Assembly: GCF_009753715.1 (NCBI RefSeq)
Contig: NZ_WQMS01000013.1
Location: 252,796-316,795 of the forward strand
Length of the DNA: 64,000 nt
Origin: Sphingomonas horti
GTDB lineage: Bacteria; Pseudomonadota; Alphaproteobacteria; Sphingomonadales; Sphingomonadaceae
Direction of reading: 5' to 3'
The notes under the pieces were generated by a model that saw only the letters and a list, made by a program, of their open reading frames with translations, was not told the origin of the DNA and did no database searches. A program made the translations under genes and the position numbers. This document shows, piece by piece, positions 27,933 through 37,317 of this stretch (positions are counted from its first letter, which is position 1; each line of letters starts with the position of its first letter).

Positions 27933-30900
27933 ATGACTGATCTCACCAAAATCCTGAAGGCGAAGAGCCCCCTCACCCTCGCCTCCGCGCCCGCCGGCTT
28001 CCTTCCCTGGCTGATGGCGGACCTGGCGCGCGCGTCGGCGAAGCGGGCGGTGTTCATCGCGTCCGACGAAGCGGCGATGCGCGCGCTGGTCGACGCGGCC
28101 GGCTATTTTGCGCCCGAGCTGGAAGTGCTGAGCTTTCCCGCCTGGGACGTACTGCCATACGACCGCGCCTCGCCCAGCCTGCGCATCCAGTCCGAACGGC
28201 TCGGCACGCTGCACCGGCTGCAGCAGAAGCCGGGCGCGGCGCAATTGGTCGTCACCACCGCCAACGCGGCGATCCAGCGCACGTTGACACCGTTCCGTAT
28301 CCGCCAACTCGTCGCGAAGCTCGCGCCGGGCGAGCGGATCGACCGCGATCAGCTTGCCGCCAGGCTCAACGCCAACGGCTATCAGCGCGTCGACACCGTC
28401 GCCGAAGCCGGCGAGTTCGCGATCCGCGGCGGCCTGATCGACCTGTTCCCGACCGGCGAGGATTATGCGCTTCGCCTCGACTTCTTCGGCGACGAGATCG
28501 AGAGCGTCCGCCAGTTCGACCCCGCCGACCAGCGCACGATCGGCCGCGTCGACGGCTTCACGCTGATGCCCGCGTCCGAAGCGCTGCTGGACGAAGACAG
28601 CATCAAGCGCTTCCGCGGCCGCTACCGGGAGACGTTCGGCGCCACCGCGACCGGCGACCCGCTCTATGAAGCCGTTTCGGACGGCCGCCGCCTGGCCGGC
28701 ATGGAGCATTGGCTGCCGCTGTTCGAGGACAGGCTCGGCACGTTGTTCGATCACCTGGGCGAAGACGCGGTCGTGGTGCGCGATTTCGGTTCCAGCGCGG
28801 CGGCGGACCAGCGGTTCGAGGCGATCGACGACTATTTCGCCAACCGGCAGAAAGCGATGGTCGCCCAGCCGGGCAGCTATCGCCCGATCGAGCCCGGCGC
28901 GCTTTACCTCAGTGCCGACGAATGGGGCGAGGCGATCGAGGCCCAGCCGGTGCATCTCGCGACGCCCTTTGCCACGCCCGAAAGCGAAAAGAGCCTCGAC
29001 TTCGCCGTCGAAGGCGCGCGCGATTTCGCACCGGAGCGGGCGCAGAACGCGAATGTCTATGAAGCGGTCGTCAAACACGCCGCCAAGCTGAAGAAGGGCG
29101 GGCACAAGGTCATCCTCGCCAGCTATTCGCCGGGCGCGCGCGAGCGGCTCGGCAACCTGCTCGCCGATCATGGCCTGAAGCACGCCAGCCATGTCGAGTC
29201 CTGGCAGGAAGCGCTGGGCGCCGCCGACAAGGCGCAGGCCGCGCTGATCGTCCTCCCGCTCGACCACGGCTTCACCACGCCGGACGTGGCGCTCCTGACC
29301 GAGCAGGACATGCTCGGCGACCGCCTCGTCCGCCGGCGCAAGCGCCGCAAGCAGGCGGACGCGTTCCTGAACGAGCTGGCGACGCTAAGCCCCGGCGACT
29401 TCGTCGTCCATGTCGATCACGGCATCGGCCGCTACGAAGGCCTGACCCAGGTTCCCGTCGCAAAGACGCCGCACGACTGCGTCGCCGTCTCATATGCCGG
29501 CGGCGACAAGCTCTACGTGCCGGTCGAAAATCTCGAAGTCCTCTCCCGCTACGGCGCCGAGAGCGAGGGCGTGACGCTCGACAGGCTGGGCGGCGAGGCG
29601 TGGCAGCGCCGCAAGGCCGCCATGAAGGAGCGGATCCGCGAGATCGCGCACGAGTTGATCCGCACCGCCGCCGAACGCGCGCTCCGCCCCGCCGAGATCG
29701 CCGAGGCCGAATCGAGCAGCTACCCCGCCTTTGCCGACCGCTTTCCCTATGAGGAAACCGACGACCAGGACCGCGCGATCGACGACGTGCTGGGCGACCT
29801 CGCCGCCGGCAAGCCCATGGACCGCCTCGTCTGCGGCGATGTCGGCTTCGGCAAGACCGAAGTCGCGCTGCGCGCCGCGTTCGTGGCCGCTATGGCCGGC
29901 ATGCAGGTCGCGCTCGTCTGCCCGACCACCCTCCTCGCCCGCCAGCATTACAACACCTTCTGTGAGCGGTTTCAGGGCTTCCCGCTCAATATCGGCCGCC
30001 TCTCCCGCCTGGTCCCGGCCAAGGAAGCGAAGGAGACGAAGCAGGGGCTAGCGGATGGGAAGATCGACGTCGTCATCGGCACCCACGCGATCCTGGCCAA
30101 AGGGGTCGAGTTCAAGCGCCTCGGACTTGTCATCGTCGACGAGGAGCAGCGCTTCGGCGTCACTCATAAGGAGCGGCTGAAGGCGCTGAAGACCGACGTG
30201 CACCAGCTCACCCTGACCGCGACGCCGATCCCGCGCACGCTGCAGATGGCGATGTCCGGCCTCCGCGAGCTGTCGGTGATCCAGACGCCGCCGGTCGACC
30301 GGCTGGCGGTACGCACCTACGTCATGCCGTGGGACCCGATCGTGCTGCGCGAGGCGCTGCTGCGCGAGCATTATCGCGGCGGGCAGAGCTATTTCGTCAC
30401 ACCGCGCATCGCCGACCTGCCCGACATCGAGGCGTTCCTGCGCGAGGAAGTGCCGGAAGTCCGCTACGTCGTCGCGCACGGCCAGATGGCCCCGACGGAG
30501 GTCGAGGAGCGCATGTCGGCCTTCTACGACAAGCGCTACGACGTGCTGCTCTCGACCACGATCGTCGAAAGCGGGCTCGATATCCCCAGCGCCAACACGC
30601 TGATCGTGCACCGCGGCGACCGTTTCGGCCTCGCCCAGCTCTACCAGCTGCGCGGCCGGGTCGGGCGCGGCAAGATCAGGGCCTATGCCTATCTGACCAC
30701 GCCCGCGGACACGTCGATCACAGACACGGCGGAGAAGCGGCTGAAGATTCTATCGGACCTCGACAGCCTCGGCGCCGGCTTCCAGCTCGCCAGTCACGAT
30801 CTCGATATTCGGGGCGCCGGCAATCTGCTGGGCGACGAGCAGTCCGGGCACATCAAGGAAGTCGGGTTCGAACTCTACCAGTCGATGCTGGAGGAGGCGA

Positions 30901-31394
30901 TCCTCGAGGCGAAGGCCGGCGGCCGCCGCGACGAGCTGAAGCGCGACGAATTCTCACCGACCATCACGGTCGACGTGCCGGTGATGATTCCGGAGGACTA
31001 CGTCCCCGATCTCGACCTGCGGATGGGCCTCTACCGCCGCATCAACGAGCTTGATTCGGCCGAGCAGATCGAGGGCTTCGCCGCCGAGCTGATCGATCGC
31101 TTCGGCAAGCTTCCGTCCCCGACCGAGAACCTGATCCGGCTGATCGAAATCAAGCTCAATGCTAGGAAAGCCGGTGTGGCGAAGATCGAGACCGGCCCGC
31201 GCGGCGCGGTCGTCACCTTCCACAACGACACGCCGCCCGACGTGCCGGCACTGCTCGGCTATGTCCAGAAGATCGGCGCGTCGGCCAAGCTCAGGCCGGA
31301 TTCTAAGCTTGTGATCAGCCGCGACTGGACCAACCCGAAGCAGCGGCTGAATGGCGCGCTGCAGCTGTCGCGCGGCCTGGCCAAATTATCCTGA
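27933..31394 (+). CDS. mfd: Transcription-repair coupling factor Mfd
   Basis: Translocase that removes RNA polymerase stalled at DNA lesions and recruits UvrA. 1153 aa: UvrB-like N-terminal region (FPAWDVLPYDRASPS), RNA-polymerase-interaction domain (GDFVVHVDHGIGRYEGL, about 485-500), the RecG-like translocase with GDVGFGKTE (Walker A, about 635), VDEEQRFGV (about 733), TATPIPRTL and QLRGRVGRG, and the C-terminal TRCF domain. I chose ATG 27933 (MTDLTKILKA); upstream in-frame codons come from the palindromic repeat. Convergent with the OsmC gene. Confidence 0.96.
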   Translation: MTDLTKILKAKSPLTLASAPAGFLPWLMADLARASAKRAVFIASDEAAMRALVDAAGYFAPELEVLSFPAWDVLPYDRASPSLRIQSERLGTLHRLQQKPGAAQLVVTTANAAIQRTLTPFRIRQLVAKLAPGERIDRDQLAARLNANGYQRVDTVAEAGEFAIRGGLIDLFPTGEDYALRLDFFGDEIESVRQFDPADQRTIGRVDGFTLMPASEALLDEDSIKRFRGRYRETFGATATGDPLYEAVSDGRRLAGMEHWLPLFEDRLGTLFDHLGEDAVVVRDFGSSAAADQRFEAIDDYFANRQKAMVAQPGSYRPIEPGALYLSADEWGEAIEAQPVHLATPFATPESEKSLDFAVEGARDFAPERAQNANVYEAVVKHAAKLKKGGHKVILASYSPGARERLGNLLADHGLKHASHVESWQEALGAADKAQAALIVLPLDHGFTTPDVALLTEQDMLGDRLVRRRKRRKQADAFLNELATLSPGDFVVHVDHGIGRYEGLTQVPVAKTPHDCVAVSYAGGDKLYVPVENLEVLSRYGAESEGVTLDRLGGEAWQRRKAAMKERIREIAHELIRTAAERALRPAEIAEAESSSYPAFADRFPYEETDDQDRAIDDVLGDLAAGKPMDRLVCGDVGFGKTEVALRAAFVAAMAGMQVALVCPTTLLARQHYNTFCERFQGFPLNIGRLSRLVPAKEAKETKQGLADGKIDVVIGTHAILAKGVEFKRLGLVIVDEEQRFGVTHKERLKALKTDVHQLTLTATPIPRTLQMAMSGLRELSVIQTPPVDRLAVRTYVMPWDPIVLREALLREHYRGGQSYFVTPRIADLPDIEAFLREEVPEVRYVVAHGQMAPTEVEERMSAFYDKRYDVLLSTTIVESGLDIPSANTLIVHRGDRFGLAQLYQLRGRVGRGKIRAYAYLTTPADTSITDTAEKRLKILSDLDSLGAGFQLASHDLDIRGAGNLLGDEQSGHIKEVGFELYQSMLEEAILEAKAGGRRDELKRDEFSPTITVDVPVMIPEDYVPDLDLRMGLYRRINELDSAEQIEGFAAELIDRFGKLPSPTENLIRLIEIKLNARKAGVAKIETGPRGAVVTFHNDTPPDVPALLGYVQKIGASAKLRPDSKLVISRDWTNPKQRLNGALQLSRGLAKLS

Positions 31395-31403
31395 CGACGC
31401 TGG

Positions 31404-31901
31404 TTAGTCGTCGCAGGCGCGCTCCATCTCCTGCTCGTGGCGCACGACGGGGTCGCCTGCCGGATGGACCTCGGGCTGGCCGACATAGCTGCGCACCTCG
31501 AAACCGCCGACCAGCGTCCGGTGGACCGGGCACTTATCGGCAATCTCCAGCAGCTTTTCGCGCGCTGCCGGCGGAAGCGGCCCCTCGAACGTGATCTGGC
31601 GATTGAGGCGATCGCGCGGCCGCCCGCCGGGAACGATCTCATGCGCGACCTCGACCGAGAAGGCGGGGAGCTCCCAGCCCTTGCGCTTCGCATAGAGCCG
31701 CAGCGTCATCGACGTGCAGGCGGCAAGCGCGGCCGACAGCAATTCGTAGGGCGTAGGCCCGCTGCCCTCGCCGCCTACCGCGACCGGCTCGTCCGTCAGA
31801 AACACCGTCTCCCGCACCGCGATCCGGGTCTGGAACAGGCCGGTGCCCGTCGCTCGGGCAACCACGCCATTCACGGCGGCGGGATCGTCATTGCGTACCA
31901 T
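31404..31901 (-). CDS. OsmC/Ohr-family protein
   Basis: 165 aa, OsmC fold: ALAACTSMTLRLYAKRKGW with Cys62 in the central helix and CPVHRTL with Cys124, the two-cysteine arrangement of thiol-dependent peroxidases. Predicted to reduce organic hydroperoxides, though some OsmC-like proteins have other roles. I chose ATG 31901 because GGAGG lies 5 bases before it; the ATG at 31913 would include that ribosome-binding site in the coding region. It follows the small acetyltransferase gene by 26 bases. Confidence 0.87.
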   Translation of the reverse strand: MVRNDDPAAVNGVVARATGTGLFQTRIAVRETVFLTDEPVAVGGEGSGPTPYELLSAALAACTSMTLRLYAKRKGWELPAFSVEVAHEIVPGGRPRDRLNRQITFEGPLPPAAREKLLEIADKCPVHRTLVGGFEVRSYVGQPEVHPAGDPVVRHEQEMERACDD

Positions 31902-31927
31902 CGGGTCCTCCACAGGATCGCGCTCTT

Positions 31928-32224
31928 CTAGCCGTCCACGACATCGCCGAATTCCGGATGGCGCGCAGACCAGCGCTGCATGAACGGGCAGCGCAGCACC
32001 AGCCTGAACCCTTGAGCGCGCGCGATCTCGAACACGCCGCGCGCCAGCGCCGATCCGAGACCCCGCCCCTCATATTCGCTCGGCACTTCGGTGTGGGTGA
32101 GCACGAAGCGCCCCTCATCATCGCGCCGATAATAAGCGGCCGCGATCGCCTCTCCTTCGATCGGCAGCTCGAACCGGTGCTTGCCCGGATCGTGAAGGAC
32201 TTGCGCAGAGTCAGGCTTGTTCAT
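31928..32224 (-). CDS. YjdJ-type small GNAT acetyltransferase
   Basis: 98 aa, the minimal one-domain GNAT (N-acetyltransferase-like, YjdJ/GTL3B family). The acetyl-CoA-binding stretch EVPSEYEGRGLGSALARGV (about 45-63) has the R/QxxGxG/A pattern. It ends with CPFMQRW...HPEF, the conserved C-terminal segment of this family. Substrate unknown. GGGAG precedes ATG 32224, and its start lies 2 bases after the stop of the GGDEF/EAL gene, so the three minus-strand genes here look co-transcribed. Confidence 0.84.
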   Translation of the reverse strand: MNKPDSAQVLHDPGKHRFELPIEGEAIAAAYYRRDDEGRFVLTHTEVPSEYEGRGLGSALARGVFEIARAQGFRLVLRCPFMQRWSARHPEFGDVVDG

Positions 32225-32226
32225 GA

Positions 32227-34221
32227 CTAGGCTCCCACCAGGTTGACCAGCTCCGCCACGCCCACCGGCCCCGAGCACAGGAAGCCCTGGTACAAGGTAC
32301 AGCCCTCGGCGGCGAGCAGGGCGAGTTGCTCCTCGGTCTCCACCCCTTCCGCGATCACGCCCAGGCCGAGCGCACGGGCCATGTCGATGACGCTGCGCAC
32401 AACCACGCGTCCCCGCGCCGAGCCGGCAATGTCCTGGCTCAAGCGCCGGTCCAGCTTCAGATAATCCAGCGGCAGCGCCTTCAGATAGGCGAGGCTGGAA
32501 TAGCCCGTCCCGAAATCGTCGACGGCGACACGGCAGCCGCCCTGGCGCAGGCGCGCGAGCGCGGCGGCGGCGGTGCCCAGATCTTCGATCAGCCCTTCCT
32601 CGGTGACCTCGGCCGTGACCCGGTCGCGCGCGAAGCCGCTGGCGTCGATGGCCGCCAGCATGTGCTCGGCAAAATCGGCGCGCGCCAGATCGGCCGCGGT
32701 GACGTTCAGCGACAGGCGCAGCCCGTCGAGCGGCTTCGGCCAGGCTGCGGCTGCGTCGAGCGCGCAGCGCTGGACGAGCTCCGACAGCGGCGCGACCAGG
32801 TCGGCGCGCTGTGCCGCCCCGAACAGCGCTTCCGCGCCGAGCTCTCCGAACAGCGGGTGGCGCCAGCGCGCCAGCGCCTCCACTCCTTCGATGACTCCGT
32901 CACCGATGCGGACCTGCGGCTGGAACAGGATTTCGATTTGCCCCTCCGCCATCGCCCCGCGCAGGTCGGTGGCGAGCTGCTGCGCGCGCTCGGCCGCCTC
33001 GGCGCCGCCGCCGTCGAGCAGGCGGATCGCGCTGCCGCTCGCTTCCCGCGCCTCGGCGAGCGCGGCGCTGACCCGGCGCAGCAGCGCGCTTGGATCTTCT
33101 TCGCGGGCGATGGCGCCGCCGACATCGGCGCCCATCAGCACCGCATCGGGCGCGACCGCGACTCGGCGTTCGACCGCCGCGACGATTCGTTCCGCCGCGT
33201 CGCCGAGCTGGGCGGCGTCGGCGCGCGGCAGGCCGACCATGAACTCGGTCCCTGCGAGCCGCGCCACCCATGCCCCCGCGCAGACCTCGCGCGCGACCCG
33301 CTCGATCCGCCGCGCCGCCGCCTGCAGCAGCGCGTCGCCGCCGCCACGGCCGTACAGGCTGTTGATCACCGGCAGGCGGCTGACGCCGATCAGCAGCACG
33401 CCCGGCCGCCCGTCACCGGTGAGCTGGGATGACAGCCAGCGCCGTGCGGCGGTGCCGTCGGGCAGGCCGGTCAACGGATCACGGTGGAGCGGCAGCACCC
33501 GCTCCCGGTCGAGCGGCTCGAGCAGTCCGTTCACCTCGCCCGCGCTTGCCATCAGGTGATGGGCAACGCGGCTCCCGTCCGGCAGCAGATGCGAAAAGGC
33601 GGTCGAGGCATAGCCGGCCTTCAGCCGCAGCCGCGCGGCACGGGCTGCGCGCCGGTCGCCCGGCCCCAGCAGCCGATAGGCGCAGCGCAGGCTGAGCGGT
33701 TCGTCGCCCAGCCCATAGCGCCGGTTGAGTGCGACGCTGAGCGTCAGGCCGTCCGGTCCGAAGCTCCAGCGCATCCCTTCCGCCCGGCTCAGCGCCGGCC
33801 GGCTGATCGGTCCGCCGCCGAGCCGCCGGGCGTAGCGGGCGGCAAAGCGCAATGCCTGCAGCAGCTCGGCTTCGCCGAACGGGCTCGCCAGATAATGGGT
33901 CGCGCCCGCCGCATGGACTTCGCCCAGCCGCGCCACGTCTCCCCGGGAGAGAAGCACAACCAGCGCGGCGCTGTTCGCCTCGACCGGATCGGCGAGCGTG
34001 CGGATCGCGCCGATCGCCTCGTCGAAGGCACCGCGCCCGTCGACAATGGCGAGGGCGGCGCCGCTATCGATGAAGCGCCGCTCCACGCCGCCCGCGCGGC
34101 GCGCCGCAATCGGGAACCATCCCCCCCGGCTCGCCGCTTCCAGCAATTCGTCGCGATGCCGGAACGACAGGATGAACAGGGAAGCACCCTCCCCGGGTGA
34201 TCCGCCGGCCTGATCGATCAA
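32227..34221 (-). CDS. GGDEF-EAL protein with degenerate GGDEF (probable c-di-GMP phosphodiesterase)
   Basis: 664 aa, cytoplasmic, no membrane segment. An N-terminal receiver-like domain (about 1-130) lacks an obvious phospho-acceptor Asp pattern. A PAS-like region follows (about 145-235), then a GGDEF domain whose signature is LAGTEF instead of GGDEF, so no cyclase activity is expected. The EAL domain has intact EAL (residues 448-450), the NVTAAD segment, and DDFGTGYSS (loop 6). By family knowledge such proteins usually degrade c-di-GMP, with the dead GGDEF acting as a regulatory GTP site. The nearby PilZ and HD-GYP genes make this a c-di-GMP-rich neighbourhood. Confidence 0.88.
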   Translation of the reverse strand: MIDQAGGSPGEGASLFILSFRHRDELLEAASRGGWFPIAARRAGGVERRFIDSGAALAIVDGRGAFDEAIGAIRTLADPVEANSAALVVLLSRGDVARLGEVHAAGATHYLASPFGEAELLQALRFAARYARRLGGGPISRPALSRAEGMRWSFGPDGLTLSVALNRRYGLGDEPLSLRCAYRLLGPGDRRAARAARLRLKAGYASTAFSHLLPDGSRVAHHLMASAGEVNGLLEPLDRERVLPLHRDPLTGLPDGTAARRWLSSQLTGDGRPGVLLIGVSRLPVINSLYGRGGGDALLQAAARRIERVAREVCAGAWVARLAGTEFMVGLPRADAAQLGDAAERIVAAVERRVAVAPDAVLMGADVGGAIAREEDPSALLRRVSAALAEAREASGSAIRLLDGGGAEAAERAQQLATDLRGAMAEGQIEILFQPQVRIGDGVIEGVEALARWRHPLFGELGAEALFGAAQRADLVAPLSELVQRCALDAAAAWPKPLDGLRLSLNVTAADLARADFAEHMLAAIDASGFARDRVTAEVTEEGLIEDLGTAAAALARLRQGGCRVAVDDFGTGYSSLAYLKALPLDYLKLDRRLSQDIAGSARGRVVVRSVIDMARALGLGVIAEGVETEEQLALLAAEGCTLYQGFLCSGPVGVAELVNLVGA

Positions 34222-34312
34222 ATGCGCTCCCCTTTTCGGCTCATTCTAGCGCGCCGTGCGTTTTCGCCAATGGCTTGCCGCGCGCACGCCCGCCACATAA
34301 GCTTTGCCCGTC

Positions 34313-35317
34313 ATGATCGTCGCCGACCCCGCCCCCAAGCCTCTGCTGGTCGACAGCTTCGGTCGGCGAGTCAGCTATTTGCGCGTGTCCGTCACCGATC
34401 GTTGCGATTTCCGCTGCCGCTATTGCATGGCCGAGGCGATGACGTTCCTTCCCCGCCGGGAACTGCTGTCGCTGGAGGAGCTGGCGCTGATCGTCGACCG
34501 CTTTGTCGATCGCGGCGTCACCAAGGTGCGGCTGACCGGGGGCGAACCGCTCGTCCGCCGCGGCCTGCCGGAGCTGGCGAAGCGTATCGGGGAGCGGATC
34601 GGCACCGGCCTGAACGAACTGACGCTCACCACCAACGGCACTCGGCTGACCGAGGCCGCGCGCCCGCTTGCGGAAGCGGGCGTCCGCCGCATCAATGTCA
34701 GCCTCGACACGCTCGATCGCGAACGCTTCGCCTATATCGCGCGCCGCGACTGCCTGGACGAGGTGCTCGCGGGAATCGCGGCGGCACGCACGGCGGGGCT
34801 GGCGATCAAGATCAACATGGTCGCGCTGAAGGGCCTTAACGACGACGGCTTTGTCGAGATGGCCGAGTGGTGCGCGGCGCAGGGCTTCGACCTCTCGATC
34901 ATCGAGACGATGCCGCTCGGCCAGATCGACGAGGACCGCACCGATCGCTTCCTGCCGCTCAACCTGGCGCGCGAGCGGCTGGCGCAGCGCTTCACCCTCG
35001 AGGATTCGGACCACAGCACCGGGGGGCCATCGCGCTACATCCATGCCCGGGAACTGGACATCCATATCGGCTTCATCTCGCCGCTCACGCATAATTTCTG
35101 CGCCAGCTGCAATCGCGTTCGGCTGACGGCGGAAGGCAAGCTATATCTGTGCCTCGGCCAGGCCGATTGCGTCGACCTGAAGGCGGCGCTACGCGGCGGC
35201 GGCCCGCGGGCGCTCGATGCCGCGCTGGACGAAGCCATGCGCATCAAGCCCAAGGCGCACGATTTCAGGATCGAGCGCACCGCCGTATCCCGGCACATGA
35301 GCGTCACCGGGGGATGA
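34313..35317 (+). CDS. moaA: GTP 3',8-cyclase MoaA
   Basis: Radical-SAM enzyme making the first intermediate of molybdopterin cofactor. 334 aa with the N-terminal cluster motif CDFRCRYC (Cys31, 35, 38), GGEPL of the SAM site, and the C-terminal second cluster (Cys263, Cys266 in FCASCNRVRL, and Cys280). The protein ends in Gly-Gly, which MoaA needs for activity. ATG 34313 is preferred; a TTG three codons earlier is possible. The stop overlaps the nadK ATG (ATGA). No other moa genes are in the window. Confidence 0.95.
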   Translation: MIVADPAPKPLLVDSFGRRVSYLRVSVTDRCDFRCRYCMAEAMTFLPRRELLSLEELALIVDRFVDRGVTKVRLTGGEPLVRRGLPELAKRIGERIGTGLNELTLTTNGTRLTEAARPLAEAGVRRINVSLDTLDRERFAYIARRDCLDEVLAGIAAARTAGLAIKINMVALKGLNDDGFVEMAEWCAAQGFDLSIIETMPLGQIDEDRTDRFLPLNLARERLAQRFTLEDSDHSTGGPSRYIHARELDIHIGFISPLTHNFCASCNRVRLTAEGKLYLCLGQADCVDLKAALRGGGPRALDAALDEAMRIKPKAHDFRIERTAVSRHMSVTGG

Positions 35318-36084
35318 ACATTCGCCGCGCGCTCGTCGCGTCCACCGTCGATGTCGCCGTCGAGGCCGAGCGCGAGCTGCGCCGGCGCTACGAATGGCAC
35401 GACATCGCCGAAGCGGACATGGTCGTCGCCCTGGGCGGCGACGGGTTCATGCTGCAGACGCTGCACGCGATGCTGGAGCGGCGGCGCATCTGCCCGATCT
35501 ACGGAATGAACCGCGGCACCGTCGGCTTTCTGATGAACGACTGGAGCCTGGAGCATCTCGACGAGCGGCTCGCTCGCGCCAAGCGCTTCGAGGTCTCGCC
35601 GCTGCGGATGACGACCGAGACGGTCGCCGGCGAATTCTCGACACTGCCGGCGATCAACGAAGTCTCGCTGCTTCGCGAGACCCGCCAGACCGCAAAGCTG
35701 GAAGTGACGGTCAGCGGGCGGGTCGTGCTCGACGAGTTGGTCTGCGACGGCGTGCTGGTCGCCACGCCGGCCGGGTCGACTGCCTACAACCTGTCGGCGA
35801 ACGGGCCGATCCTGCCGCTCGGCTCCGCGCTCCACGCACTGACGCCGATCAGCCCGTTCCGCCCGCGGCGCTGGCGCGGCGCGATCCTGCCGGACAGCGC
35901 GACGGTCAAATTCCGTGTGCTGGAGCCGGTCAAGCGCCCGGTCAGCGCGGTTGCCGACCAGCGCGAAGTGCGCGACGTCGCCACCGTCGAGGTCGCGATC
36001 GACCGTAGCCAGACGCTCTGCCTGATGTTCGATCCCGAGCACGCGCTCGATGATCGCATCACGATGGAGCAGTTCATCGCCTAA
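35314..36084 (+). CDS. nadK: NAD kinase
   Basis: Phosphorylates NAD to NADP. 256 aa, the short alphaproteobacterial form, with the GGDG motif at residues 41-44 (VVALGGDGFML), YGMNRGTVGFLMN, and the second nucleotide motif DGVLVATPAGSTAYN near residue 150. The ATG overlaps the moaA stop by four bases, indicating translational coupling. A tRNA gene follows 51 bases later on the same strand. Confidence 0.94.
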   Translation: MNIRRALVASTVDVAVEAERELRRRYEWHDIAEADMVVALGGDGFMLQTLHAMLERRRICPIYGMNRGTVGFLMNDWSLEHLDERLARAKRFEVSPLRMTTETVAGEFSTLPAINEVSLLRETRQTAKLEVTVSGRVVLDELVCDGVLVATPAGSTAYNLSANGPILPLGSALHALTPISPFRPRRWRGAILPDSATVKFRVLEPVKRPVSAVADQREVRDVATVEVAIDRSQTLCLMFDPEHALDDRITMEQFIA

Positions 36085-36089
36085 CCCGC

Positions 36090-36117
36090 TTGCAAAGGCC
36101 GGAAGCCTTGCTATAGG
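36090..36117 (+). promoter_or_regulatory. Promoter of the tRNA-Asn gene
   Basis: TTGCAA (36090-36095), 16-base spacer, TATAGG (36112-36117), ending 18 bases before the mature tRNA 5' end. Position and hexamers suit a sigma-70 promoter for the tRNA. Confidence 0.5.
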
Positions 36118-36135
36118 CCCGGCCTCGCTCGGCAT

Positions 36136-36210
36136 TCCCCGGTAGCTCAGCGGTAGAGCATCCGACTGTTAATCGGACGGCCGCCTGTTCGAATCAGGCC
36201 CGGGGAGCCA
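36136..36210 (+). tRNA. tRNA-Asn (GTT)
   Basis: 75 nt with encoded CCA. The acceptor stem TCCCCGG pairs with CCGGGGA, the D-arm is GTAGCTCAGCGGTAGAGC, the anticodon arm TCCGA-CTGTTAA-TCGGA has anticodon GTT (36168-36170), and the T-arm contains TTCGAATC. All stems pair fully, so the gene should be functional. Confidence 0.96.
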
Positions 36211-36274
36211 GCGCCTCACCACAGCTCATTGTTCGCTCGGCAGGGGCGTCGGCGTGTGCAGCGCCTCGCGTACG

Positions 36275-37285
36275 TCAGAGCTGCTTGACCAGGACGAAGA
36301 TCATTACGGCCAGCGGGGCCGCGAGAACGACGCCCGGGATGCCGAACAACGTCCCCATCGCCGCGACGCCGAACAGCAACAGCGCCGGCGGGATATCCAC
36401 GGCCTGCTGCTGGATCAGCGGCTGGATCAGGTGATTCTCGATCGGCTGCACGAGAATATAGAGACCGGTCACCCAGGCCGCATGCTCGGGCCCCTGGACC
36501 AGCGCGACCGCGATCGCAGGCACGGCCGAAAGAATCGGGCCGAGATAGGGGATGAACTCCAGCAGCGCGGCGAGGACGCCGAGCGCCAGCGCCGAAGGTG
36601 AGCCGAGCAGCAGCAGCCCGATGCCGGTCAGCAGCCCGACCAGGGCCATCGCCGCGAGTTGCCCCAGCAGCCAGCGCCGGAGCGCCACGCCGACATTGTC
36701 AAGCGCGTCGCCGGCGAGCGCGCGCGACCGGGGCGGCACCAGCTTCACCAGCCCGGTCCGGTACAACAGCGGCTGGGCGGCGAAATAGATGCCGCCGAAG
36801 ATCACCAGCAGCAGGTCGACCGCGGCGCCGGCCGAGGACGAGGCGATGCTGCCCATGTGCCGCATCAGCGCCTCAGGGGCGAACAAAGTGCTGACCGAGC
36901 TTCGGAACGCATCGCCCGCCCCGATCGTGTCGAGCAACGTGCCCAGTCGGTCGATCGCCCGCGGGATCGCCTCGACGATCAGCTGAAGCTGAGCGGAGAC
37001 TTCCCGGCCGAACAGCCAGGCCGCGCCGAGCGGAATGCTGAGCGCGATGACGACGGCGGCGGCCAGTGCGGCCCGGCGCGGCAGGCGGAGCCGCGTGGAG
37101 AGCAGCCGAGCGATCTCCGACAGCAGCAGCGCGACCAGCACCGCCGCGAAAGCCGTCAGCACGACGGCCCTGAGCGTCCACAGTGCAGCGGCGAGCGCGA
37201 TCAGCAGCAAGGCGAGGATCAGCCGCTCGGCGGTTCGTCTGTGCTGGCTCAGCGACACCGGACGTAATGCCTCGGCTCGCGCCAA
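36275..37285 (-). CDS. AI-2E family membrane transporter
   Basis: 336 aa, second paralogue in the window. Helices fall at about residues 20-55, 70-90 and 140-160 and in a C-terminal block (about 200-330) with the motifs EFIPYLGPILSAVPA and QPIENHLIQP, the signature of the PerM/AI-2E superfamily. Substrate not known. The start is uncertain: no ATG fits, so I used TTG 37285; GTG 37258 is an alternative nine codons later. It is 32 bases after the TauE/SafE gene and probably in the same unit. Confidence 0.84.
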   Translation of the reverse strand: MARAEALRPVSLSQHRRTAERLILALLLIALAAALWTLRAVVLTAFAAVLVALLLSEIARLLSTRLRLPRRAALAAAVVIALSIPLGAAWLFGREVSAQLQLIVEAIPRAIDRLGTLLDTIGAGDAFRSSVSTLFAPEALMRHMGSIASSSAGAAVDLLLVIFGGIYFAAQPLLYRTGLVKLVPPRSRALAGDALDNVGVALRRWLLGQLAAMALVGLLTGIGLLLLGSPSALALGVLAALLEFIPYLGPILSAVPAIAVALVQGPEHAAWVTGLYILVQPIENHLIQPLIQQQAVDIPPALLLFGVAAMGTLFGIPGVVLAAPLAVMIFVLVKQL

Positions 37286-37317
37286 TGTTCCGGGGCCGCC
37301 GCGGGCCGCTGCCTGGC

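Noticed and set aside
36136-36210. An attachment site or integrated element at the tRNA-Asn gene
   Set aside because: There is no integrase, no repeat of the tRNA 3' end nearby, and the flanking genes are chromosomal core genes.
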